Shown one piece after another: positions 31,115 through 38,554 of a DNA stretch of 44,206 nucleotides. Position 1 is the stretch's first letter. Each line of letters starts with the position of its first letter. Below the pieces are notes generated by a model. The model worked only from the letters and a program-made list of their open reading frames with translations, searched no databases and was not told the origin of the DNA. The stretch covers positions 1-44,206 of the forward strand of contig JAZQMK010000082.1 of the NCBI GenBank assembly GCA_045543455.1, written 5' to 3'. The translations under genes were made by a program, and so were the position numbers. The DNA is from SIG291 sp045543455 (lineage in GTDB: Bacteria > Bacillota > Clostridia > Lachnospirales > Lachnospiraceae).

Positions 31115-33753
31115 TGAATTTTAGAACATCAATACTTATGATAAAAGGCTTTTTCAGGCGCTATAAGAAAGTTGCCAATACCTGCTTTACAATATTTCTT
31201 GTTATGCTTTTTGTCACTGCTACAGCTGTTTTCAGAGATAATATGTACAATATGCAAAATGCTATTAACAAAGAAAAATTTGGTGCATGGTACATAATGG
31301 AAGACACATTTTTAGAGCCAAGCAACATACTTTTACAGGAAGATAATTTAGGTAAACCTGTTAAGGCTTCAAAAAGTGTAGAAATGTATGATGCAACAGG
31401 TACATATACTTTTGGTCAGCTAGGATATATGTCAGAAGATTTTATTGCATTGGGCAATTTAAAGCTTAAGGAAGGTAAATGGCCAAGTAACTCAAATGAA
31501 ATTGTTATGGAATATTCTGCTCTAAAAGAAGGCGGATATGATACAAAAATAGGAAACCAGATAACTATAGGATATTGTGAAAACTATTCTAAAGATAACG
31601 AAGACATGATATATATTACATTTACTCTATGTGGTATAACGGATGATTATACATCACTTTGGGTAAAGGGTAGTAAGATGCCAAGAGGAATTATAAACGA
31701 GGAAGCTTATAATGCAATAGAGTATAGTGGCAAGTCAAATTTATATGCGTACGGTATTAAAGAGCAGCTAAAGCCAGATGATAGTAAGGCATATTTTGAA
31801 AGCTTAAAAGAAAAATATAAAGACATTACTTACAATAGCAGTGTGTATGATTACAAGCTGTGGGGTTCCGAATTTGTATATAATTATATGTATATAGCAG
31901 TTATGTGTATAGGTATAGCAGTGCTTGTATATAAGGTTACGGATTATCGTAATACCCGTAAAGACTTTAATGACAAAATGAAGAAAATAGGAGCTTCAAG
32001 AGTGCAGCTTAAGGTTATACAAAACTTTGAGTATGCATTTATGATAGTGCTATTTGGTATTGTGGGAATATTTACTGCAATATTGATAGGTGATTTTATA
32101 GCTTCAAAGGCAGAAAACTATTTAAATGTGAGCTTTTATGCAGTAAGTAAAAGCGTGTACATAAGAAGTGCCATAGGAATTGTAGTTGGCTTATTGTCAG
32201 GATATTTAGTTGAGTTGGTAATATTTATAAAAGGCATATTGCCTAAGAAGAAAAACAAAGTTCGTGTATATGTAAGCGAAGATAACAAAAAAATGGAAAA
32301 ACGCAGAATTAACGAAAAACATACGGTTTTAAAGGCACAGAGCAGATTCTCAAAGACGGAGGGCATAATTCCACGACTTGGAGTAAGAATATTTGGTCTT
32401 TGTGTTACCTTAATTATTATAGGAAGTTTTATTAATATTAATTCTGCTTATAAAGCACTTTTAGAAAATGCAAGTGGTTATGATATGGCAGGAGCAATAA
32501 AAGGTGATTATGATAATTCCTATGAAATCGGATTTTTTAGTAAGTATACGATAGAAGAATTAGACGAAAAGCCGGCAGGCGATTTTTTTAAAACTCTTTA
32601 CGCTTCTAGAATAGATACTATGTCCTATGAAGAATATTTGGCAGCAGGAAAACCAGAAACATTTTATGCTCAATATTGGTACTGTGATGAATATTTATTT
32701 TTAGGCTCTAATACTATATCGGAAGGAATAAGTACAGATATTAAGGAAAGAATTGATAATACACCGGGAATACGAAAGACAAAGTGGTGGATATGGGAAA
32801 CCTCAAGAAATCTAAGCTGGGATGGTCTTGACTTGGTAAAAATGGGAAGAAACGACTGGTATAAAAATGGAATGAAAGCCGGTAAAAATTCAAAATACCT
32901 TTTTGGAACCAGATATGATACACCAGAAAAAAGCTTCTATGAAAGATTCGAAAAATATATACCTGCAGAATATAGAGACTATGAGGCTTATAGCGCAGGT
33001 AATCAGGTTATAGTACTAATCGAAAAAAATCCGATAACCAAGATGTATGATGATACCATAAAACCTGGCAAAACTCTTCATTATATGAAACTTTATAATG
33101 GAACCTTAAAAAAGGATACATATGAGGAAGGCATATTTAGAACAACCATGGAACCAGTTTTCGAACCTCAGGTGGCAGCAGTCATTTATGTAGATGATGC
33201 TATTAGAGAAGAGTTTGCGGATATATTAGAAGAACCTTGTCATTACACAGTTATTGCGTCTTTAAATATGGCAGAAACTCTAATGATAAAAGAAAACGAA
33301 CTGGCAGACAAGTGGTATAGCAAGAAGGAACGAATAACAGAATTAAATTACACACATTTCCAGGCCACCTTTGATGATAGCGCAGTAATGCTTGCAACAG
33401 AAAATGTCTTAAAGTCGTACTGTAGCGTAAATAATATATTAACAGAGAGTTTTTACGCCAAGAAAAATATGTTGCAAACTCAGCTGATAACAGCTCTTAT
33501 GCAAAATGGAGCAACCATATTGTTAACCATAGCGGTCAATTTAATAGTAGCTCTGATGCTTGTTCAAAACAGATTTATAAACCGTAAAAAGCAATTTGAA
33601 GTATTTAATAAAATTGGTATGTCTAAAAGTCAGATATGCAGAATGTGCGTAATAGAGGCATTTAAGGAGAATCTGTGGAGTCCACTTACAGCAATACCTG
33701 TGACTTTAATTCAATATATTTCGTATAGAATAAAGCTAATAAGTGTAAAATAA
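31114..33753 (+). CDS. FtsX-type ABC permease, possibly C-terminally shortened
   Basis: 879 residues. A first membrane helix (about 20-40), an extracytoplasmic domain to about 250, and three helices (about 260-380) form one FtsX unit; a helix at about 425-445 opens a second large extracytoplasmic domain (to about 800). Near the C-terminus a helix (about 805-828) and the characteristic 'FEVFNKIGMSKSQICRMCVIEAF' are present. The chain then ends after about 30 residues, so the last one or two helices usual in an FtsX unit appear to be missing. The end may be truncated or simply variant. It pairs with the ATPase at 30452. Confidence 0.85.
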   Translation: MNFRTSILMIKGFFRRYKKVANTCFTIFLVMLFVTATAVFRDNMYNMQNAINKEKFGAWYIMEDTFLEPSNILLQEDNLGKPVKASKSVEMYDATGTYTFGQLGYMSEDFIALGNLKLKEGKWPSNSNEIVMEYSALKEGGYDTKIGNQITIGYCENYSKDNEDMIYITFTLCGITDDYTSLWVKGSKMPRGIINEEAYNAIEYSGKSNLYAYGIKEQLKPDDSKAYFESLKEKYKDITYNSSVYDYKLWGSEFVYNYMYIAVMCIGIAVLVYKVTDYRNTRKDFNDKMKKIGASRVQLKVIQNFEYAFMIVLFGIVGIFTAILIGDFIASKAENYLNVSFYAVSKSVYIRSAIGIVVGLLSGYLVELVIFIKGILPKKKNKVRVYVSEDNKKMEKRRINEKHTVLKAQSRFSKTEGIIPRLGVRIFGLCVTLIIIGSFININSAYKALLENASGYDMAGAIKGDYDNSYEIGFFSKYTIEELDEKPAGDFFKTLYASRIDTMSYEEYLAAGKPETFYAQYWYCDEYLFLGSNTISEGISTDIKERIDNTPGIRKTKWWIWETSRNLSWDGLDLVKMGRNDWYKNGMKAGKNSKYLFGTRYDTPEKSFYERFEKYIPAEYRDYEAYSAGNQVIVLIEKNPITKMYDDTIKPGKTLHYMKLYNGTLKKDTYEEGIFRTTMEPVFEPQVAAVIYVDDAIREEFADILEEPCHYTVIASLNMAETLMIKENELADKWYSKKERITELNYTHFQATFDDSAVMLATENVLKSYCSVNNILTESFYAKKNMLQTQLITALMQNGATILLTIAVNLIVALMLVQNRFINRKKQFEVFNKIGMSKSQICRMCVIEAFKENLWSPLTAIPVTLIQYISYRIKLISVK

Positions 33754-33766
33754 AAAAATATTTAAC

Positions 33767-33839
33767 ATGGCTACTTGACAATACAAAGTAGCTATGTTAT
33801 TTTATATTCATGAAAGCTACTTGATAATACAAAGTAGCT
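33767..33839 (+). promoter_or_regulatory. Promoter with twin operator for the PadR operon
   Basis: A 24-base unit with inverted arms, GCTACTTG and CAAAGTAGC, occurs twice (about 33770-33794 and 33816-33839). The first contains TTGACA (33775-33780), followed after 17 bases by TATTTT (33798-33803). PadR-family regulators often bind sites with TACTTTGTA-like arms near their own genes. Autorepression here is inferred. The first unit could also act as a weak terminator for the permease gene. Confidence 0.6.
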
Positions 33840-33853
33840 GGACTTTCTCGTAA

Positions 33854-34011
33854 ATGACTTGCTTGCAAGTCATTATACTCGAAAAAGGAGGATATACGAC
33901 TTTGCCAGTCTGATAACATATAACTTGCTAGCGTAAGTTAATTAGGAATTTGTGACAGAGCCACAAATTCTGTTAGTCAAAGTCGATTATACTCGAAAAA
34001 AGGAGGATATT
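33854..34011 (+). other. Repeated ribosome-binding region flanking a structured insert
   Basis: ATTATACTCGAAAAA with GGAGGATAT occurs at 33872-33895 and again at 33987-34010; only the second precedes a start codon. Between them, CGACTTTG (33897-33904) pairs with CAAAGTCG (33978-33985), enclosing two hairpins, TAACTT...AAGTTA (33921-33940) and GAATTTGTG...CACAAATTC (33946-33970). Just before lies ATGACTTGC-TT-GCAAGTCAT (33854-33873). Confidence 0.7.
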
Positions 34012-34344
34012 ATGGATGATACACAATTGATGAAAGGTATACTTGAAGGCTGCGTTTTGGGTATTATAGCTTGTGGGGAAACCTATGGTTATGAGATATT
34101 AGCCAGATTAGAAGAAGCAGGTTTTTCAACACTTGGCGAAGGCACCTTGTATCCTGTTATAACGCGTCTTGATAAAAATGGTTATATATCCTGTAGAAAA
34201 GCTAAATCACCCTTAGGTCCAATTCGCAAATATTATACGATTACGGATACGGGGCGGCAGTACTTGGAGCAATTTAAGCAAAATTACAAAAGAATTATGA
34301 ATAGTGTGGATTTAATTATCAGTATGGAGGAAAAAAATGATTAA
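34012..34344 (+). CDS. PadR-family transcriptional regulator
   Basis: 110 residues from the ATG at 34012, which has AAGGAGG upstream; a GTG 20 codons earlier keeps the frame open but lies in a hairpin. The winged-helix signature is clear: GCVLGIIACGETYGYEI, GFSTLGEGTLYPVITRLDKNGYI, and GPIRKYYTITDTGRQYL. PadR proteins repress neighbouring transporter or stress genes and respond to small ligands. It overlaps the next gene by eight bases, the usual PadR plus small membrane protein arrangement. Confidence 0.93.
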   Translation: MDDTQLMKGILEGCVLGIIACGETYGYEILARLEEAGFSTLGEGTLYPVITRLDKNGYISCRKAKSPLGPIRKYYTITDTGRQYLEQFKQNYKRIMNSVDLIISMEEKND

Positions 34345-35425
34345 TATTATTGAAATGGCTTCACAGCTAAAAGGTGATTACAAGGTAGCTTTTGAAAAAG
34401 CGGATTTATATATTTCCTTTAATGGAATTGATGAAAAAATAGCTGAAGACAGAATGATGAATTTATATGATTTACTTATAGAGGCTCAGCATGACGAAAA
34501 GCCAGTGGAAAAGATTGTAGGTGAAGATTTAGAAGCGTTTTGCAAAGAATATTTTACAGATGAAGAGAAAAATGTATTTGTGGATATTGCAAAAAGGCTG
34601 TTTAGTATATCAAAGGTGTTACTAATATTTAGTTTGTTGGATTTATTTATCTTTAACGGTGGACAGAAGAATATTCTTACTGCAACCTCTGATATGACAC
34701 CGTATATTTTTGGTATTGCGTTGGCTGTTGTTTTAGATGTAATCTTTAGTGTTACAGTAAAACCATTAATTTTTAAGAAAAAAATCAAACCGTATGTATA
34801 TTATTTTGGTATAGTTGCCGTATGGATTGGGTGTATAATTGCAGGAGCAAATCTTTTAGCAGGCTTTGAGATTAAGCTTTTAACATGGCCATTTGTTGTA
34901 GTATCAGGTGCATACATCGTAATATATTTGTTAATAACTACATTAAAACGTTATAAAGCAACGGGAAAATTAGCTTCATATGACAAGGAAGAAAAGCAGG
35001 TTAAAAAAGAATTCAATGAGGAAATCTCAGATAAATACCTCGAAAAATCAATAGCTTCGGGTATGGTTAGTAGATATAAAAGACTTAACAAAAGACAGCT
35101 CAGAAAAAAGAAACAAGAGCTTTCTAAAGAGGAATTTGCTAAAGTTATTCGTAAGGACGGCAAAAAAATGGAATTCTTCTCTAAATGGATGGGCCTTATC
35201 TTTATCGTGATTATAGGTGGTACCATAGTGGTGGAAATTGTTACAAATTCCCTTAAAGATGGGCTTTCAATGGGTGTATTGCTTATTCTTGTAGAAACAC
35301 CGATTTATCTTTTCTTTAAGAAAACTTATATACAAAATACAAGAGTTCAGCTTGGAATTATAGATAAATGTGAGGAGTTAGATATGAGCATTGTAGAGTA
35401 TAACGAGATATTAAAGAGGGAGTAA
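34337..35425 (+). CDS. DUF1048-like membrane protein coupled to PadR
   Basis: 362 residues. The N-terminal 90 residues are soluble and contain 'LYDLLIEAQHDEKPVEKIVGEDLEAFCKEY', the pattern of DUF1048/DUF1129 proteins. Four membrane helices (about 95-205) follow, then a very basic cytoplasmic stretch of about 60 residues (KKEFNEEISDKYLEK... RQLRKKKQELSKEE) and two more helices (about 280-330). Function is unknown; such proteins are generally encoded with PadR regulators. A hairpin at 35429-35465 follows. Confidence 0.82.
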   Translation: MINIIEMASQLKGDYKVAFEKADLYISFNGIDEKIAEDRMMNLYDLLIEAQHDEKPVEKIVGEDLEAFCKEYFTDEEKNVFVDIAKRLFSISKVLLIFSLLDLFIFNGGQKNILTATSDMTPYIFGIALAVVLDVIFSVTVKPLIFKKKIKPYVYYFGIVAVWIGCIIAGANLLAGFEIKLLTWPFVVVSGAYIVIYLLITTLKRYKATGKLASYDKEEKQVKKEFNEEISDKYLEKSIASGMVSRYKRLNKRQLRKKKQELSKEEFAKVIRKDGKKMEFFSKWMGLIFIVIIGGTIVVEIVTNSLKDGLSMGVLLILVETPIYLFFKKTYIQNTRVQLGIIDKCEELDMSIVEYNEILKRE

Positions 35426-35428
35426 ATA

Positions 35429-35465
35429 AAAGTGCCTCCACGATTTTTTATGGTGGAGGCACTTT
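35429..35465 (+). terminator. Hairpin terminator after the PadR operon
   Basis: AAAGTGCCTCCAC (35429-35441) pairs perfectly with GTGGAGGCACTTT (35453-35465). The T-run is short on the plus strand, so termination there may rely on the strong stem. Confidence 0.75.
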
Positions 35466-35546
35466 CATCATCTATTTATGTCATAATTTCCTAATCCATA
35501 ACTACTATTAATGCTATTATTGTTATTTTTTTCAAAATAAAACAGT

Positions 35547-35577
35547 AAAAAAATAACGAGGCAATGCCTCGTTATTT
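35547..35577 (-). terminator. Terminator of the minus-strand transferase gene
   Basis: AAATAACGAGGC (35551-35562) pairs with GCCTCGTTATTT (35566-35577) around a three-base loop. On the minus strand it is followed by a run of seven T. It abuts the stop codon of the gene. Confidence 0.85.
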
Positions 35578-36542
35578 TAATGAAATCCCACTGTTGCAAG
35601 TGAAATTATTATCTGTAATATAGCAAATCTAAATACTACCTGTGCATCGGACCAGTTCTTGTTTTTGCGGACATGGTCGTGGATAGGTGTTCTTATATTT
35701 TTCATAATATTTATCTTGAACACTCGGATTAAACTTACCTTTACAAGACCCAAACCACCATCAATTATGAGCATTAAGCCTGCTAAAAGGTAGAGTATTG
35801 GGTTTTGGGATTTAAGGGCGCATATGGCTATGAAAAGACCAATGGCACGAGAGCCTGCATCGCCCATTAAAAGCTTACTTGGAGAGGCGTTAAACCAAAG
35901 ATAAGCAAGTATGCATATTGCCATAATAAGCATCATATGGTTAGCCTCTAAGTCTGAGGCTTCACCTAACTGATTGCTGATACAATAGAATGTAAGGATT
36001 GTTACGATGGACAATGTGCCACATAAACCGTCAACACCGTCAGAACAGTTAGTAACATTAATGCTGGCCCACACTAAGATAACAATAAGTACGCCAAATA
36101 AAATTGGATGAAGTGTTAAACTCAAATCTGTAAATGGAACATTAATTGTATTAGTGTTAAAGTTGAGATAAGTAACAGCTGTCATTATAGCAATTACAAG
36201 GTCGATAAGACCTTTTTTTAATTCACCCCAAGGTGTAGATGCACTATCATCAAGGTAGCCACTTAGCATAGCTGCAAACACTAATATTAAGTAAATGAGA
36301 ATTTCATTTTTAAATGGTACAAAAATAAGTATGTTCAATGAAAATGTTATTATAAATATTATTCCTGCGCCTCTTGGCTTACCAACGGATTTGCTTCCGT
36401 TAACGGCAAAGGCACGCCCTCCGTCTCTAGGTAAGAGCTTCTGGAAAAATGAGATGGCTAAGCAAGTCGATAGAAAGGAAACAATAATACTTATAAAAGT
36501 TATAATGTTAATATACTGATCGCTAATAAGATAATAAATCAT
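35577..36542 (-). CDS. MraY/WecA-type glycosyl-phosphoryl transferase
   Basis: 321 residues with nine or ten membrane helices. Family motifs are intact: GYLDD (first aspartate pair), NVTNCSDGVDGLCG, KLLMGDAGSRAIG, and the C-terminal HDHVRKNKNWSDAQVVFRF, close to the 'PIHHHFE..GWSE..VV.RFW' of MraY. The enzyme moves a sugar phosphate from UDP onto undecaprenyl phosphate at the inner face of the membrane. It is close to MraY, yet it stands alone and not in a cell-wall cluster, so it may be an extra copy or have another polymer as its product. TAGGAGTG precedes the ATG. Confidence 0.9.
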   Translation of the reverse strand: MIYYLISDQYINIITFISIIVSFLSTCLAISFFQKLLPRDGGRAFAVNGSKSVGKPRGAGIIFIITFSLNILIFVPFKNEILIYLILVFAAMLSGYLDDSASTPWGELKKGLIDLVIAIMTAVTYLNFNTNTINVPFTDLSLTLHPILFGVLIVILVWASINVTNCSDGVDGLCGTLSIVTILTFYCISNQLGEASDLEANHMMLIMAICILAYLWFNASPSKLLMGDAGSRAIGLFIAICALKSQNPILYLLAGLMLIIDGGLGLVKVSLIRVFKINIMKNIRTPIHDHVRKNKNWSDAQVVFRFAILQIIISLATVGFH

Positions 36543-36582
36543 AACTGCACTCCTAAATAATATTTCGTTTGTAATCTAACAC

Positions 36583-36591
36583 ATTATAACA
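36583..36591 (-). promoter_or_regulatory. Extended -10 promoter of the transferase gene
   Basis: On the minus strand TGTTATAAT is present, a perfect -10 with an extended TGn. The matching -35 region is weak. It lies about 40 bases before the ATG. Confidence 0.5.
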
Positions 36592-36687
36592 CAATATATG
36601 GAAAATGAATAGCATAAATCACAATAGAATTTTTCGTCATATAATGCTAAAATATGATAAATAACACTATGATTAAAAGAGGTTTTT

Positions 36688-38493
36688 ATGAAAGAGAGAA
36701 TATATGAAAGGTTTGGCGCGCATATAGTAAGAAATAATGGAGTTTTAGGAACCTGTTTTTGTGTGTGGGCGCCAAATGCGGTTGAGGTAAGTGTAGTAGG
36801 AGATTTTAACGGATGGAATAAAATGGCTAATCCTATGGATAAGGCTGAAAATGGAGTGTATGAAGTATTTGTCCCTAATGCAAAGGTTGGAGACAAATAC
36901 AAATATCTTATTACCACTTGGGATTATAGGGAAATTTATAAGGCGGATCCGGTTGGCTTTGAAAGTGAGCTAAGACCGGATACGGCTTCCATAATTGCTG
37001 ATATTGAAGACTTTTCGTGGCAGGATGAAGGGTGGCTTTTAGCTAAGGAAAATGAAAATCATCTGGAAAGTCCTATGTTTATATATGAGGTTCATTTGGG
37101 TTCGTGGCGAAAGAAAGTGGAAAATGACGGTAATGGCTTTTATGGATACAGGGAGCTTGCACCTGTTTTGTGTGGTTATGTAAAGGATATGGGATATACA
37201 CATATCGAGATTATAGGGCTTTTAGAGCATCCATTTGATGGTTCATGGGGGTATCAGGTAACTGGATATTATGCACCTACAAAAAGGTATGGAAGCCCTA
37301 AGGATTTTATGTATTTTGTTGATTATATGCATAAAAATGGCATTGGTGTAATACTTGACTGGGTGCCGGCTCATTTTCCAAAGGATGAGCATGGTCTTAT
37401 GGAATTTGATGGAAGGGCTCTTTATGAATATGAGGATAGGAGAATGTCTGAGCATCCTCAATGGGGAACAAAGGTATTTGATTACGGCAGAGAAGAAGTT
37501 AGGGATTTTTTAGTGGATAGTGCCCTTTTCTGGATTTTGAAATATCATCTTGATGGTATAAGGGTGGATGCGGTGGCATCTATGCTTTATCTTGATTATG
37601 GCAGAGAAAATGGGGAATGGCAGCCTAATATATATGGAGAAAATACTAATTTGGAGGCTGTGGAATTTTTAAAGAAGCTTAATAAGACTGTAAATGATAA
37701 ATGTAAGCGTGCTATTGTTATTGCAGAAGAATCTACGGCATGGCCTAAGGTAAGTGGAGATGTTAATAACAAGGAGTCTCTTGGTTTTACATATAAGTGG
37801 AATATGGGTTGGATGCACGATTTTCTTTCATATATGAAGCTTGACCCTATATATAGAAAATATAATCACAATTTAATGACCTTTGGTCTTATGTATGCTT
37901 ATAGTGAAAGATTTATACTGGTTCTTTCTCATGACGAGGTTGTACATTTAAAACGCTCTATGTTAAATAAGATGCCGGGTTCTTATGAGGATAAATTTGC
38001 TAATTTAAAGCTTGCTTACGCATTTATGGTGGGACATCCAGGCAAAAAGCTTTTATTTATGGGGCAGGATTTTGGTCAGTTAAAGGAATGGGATGAAAGT
38101 AAAAGCTTAGAATGGTATCTTTTAAATGAGGATTATCACAGTGAGCTTCATAATTTTATGAAGGATTTGATTGGATTTTATAGAGAACATAAGGCTCTTT
38201 ATGAGGCTGATATTTACCAAAGTGGCTTTTTGTGGATTGATGCAGATGACTGTGACAGAAGCATTTTTTCATTTATAAGACGTAGTAAGGATAAGAGTAA
38301 GGAGCTTATTTTTGTTCTTAATTTTACGCCGGTAAAAAGAACGGATTATGAAGTAAAGCTTGGATATGATGGGGAATATGAGCTGATTTTTGATGAAAAT
38401 GGATATAATAATACTATTTATATGACTGATAATGGCAGCATAAAATTGGACCTTTCAGGCTTTGGAATAAGAATATTTGAAAAGATGCATTAA
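36688..38493 (+). CDS. glgB: 1,4-alpha-glucan branching enzyme
   Basis: 601 residues. A CBM48 domain (about 8-105, WAPNAVEVSVVGDFNGW) is followed by a GH13 catalytic barrel with nucleophile Asp294 in GIRVDAVASM, acid/base Glu347 in VIAEESTAW and the third Asp416 in LSHDEVVH, and a C-terminal beta domain. It makes alpha-1,6 branches in glycogen. It is shorter than E. coli GlgB because the extra N1 domain is missing. AAGAGG precedes the ATG. The next gene begins 62 bases later behind a sigma-28-type promoter. Confidence 0.95.
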   Translation: MKERIYERFGAHIVRNNGVLGTCFCVWAPNAVEVSVVGDFNGWNKMANPMDKAENGVYEVFVPNAKVGDKYKYLITTWDYREIYKADPVGFESELRPDTASIIADIEDFSWQDEGWLLAKENENHLESPMFIYEVHLGSWRKKVENDGNGFYGYRELAPVLCGYVKDMGYTHIEIIGLLEHPFDGSWGYQVTGYYAPTKRYGSPKDFMYFVDYMHKNGIGVILDWVPAHFPKDEHGLMEFDGRALYEYEDRRMSEHPQWGTKVFDYGREEVRDFLVDSALFWILKYHLDGIRVDAVASMLYLDYGRENGEWQPNIYGENTNLEAVEFLKKLNKTVNDKCKRAIVIAEESTAWPKVSGDVNNKESLGFTYKWNMGWMHDFLSYMKLDPIYRKYNHNLMTFGLMYAYSERFILVLSHDEVVHLKRSMLNKMPGSYEDKFANLKLAYAFMVGHPGKKLLFMGQDFGQLKEWDESKSLEWYLLNEDYHSELHNFMKDLIGFYREHKALYEADIYQSGFLWIDADDCDRSIFSFIRRSKDKSKELIFVLNFTPVKRTDYEVKLGYDGEYELIFDENGYNNTIYMTDNGSIKLDLSGFGIRIFEKMH

Positions 38494-38517
38494 ATAAAAT
38501 GTAAAATGTGCCGAAAT
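38491..38517 (+). promoter_or_regulatory. Sigma-28-type promoter
   Basis: TAAA at 38491-38494, exactly 15 bases, then GCCGAAAT at 38510-38517. The sigma-28 consensus is TAAA-N15-GCCGATAA/T. It overlaps the glgB stop and precedes the 947-residue gene, placing that gene in the flagellar late class (inference). Confidence 0.65.
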
Positions 38518-38554
38518 ACTATGTACAAACACTCGTAAGAAGGGACAGATTTTT

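Noticed and set aside
33952..34011. GTG start extending PadR by 20 residues
   Set aside because: The extension lies in the hairpin and repeat region, and AAGGAGG directly precedes the ATG at 34012.
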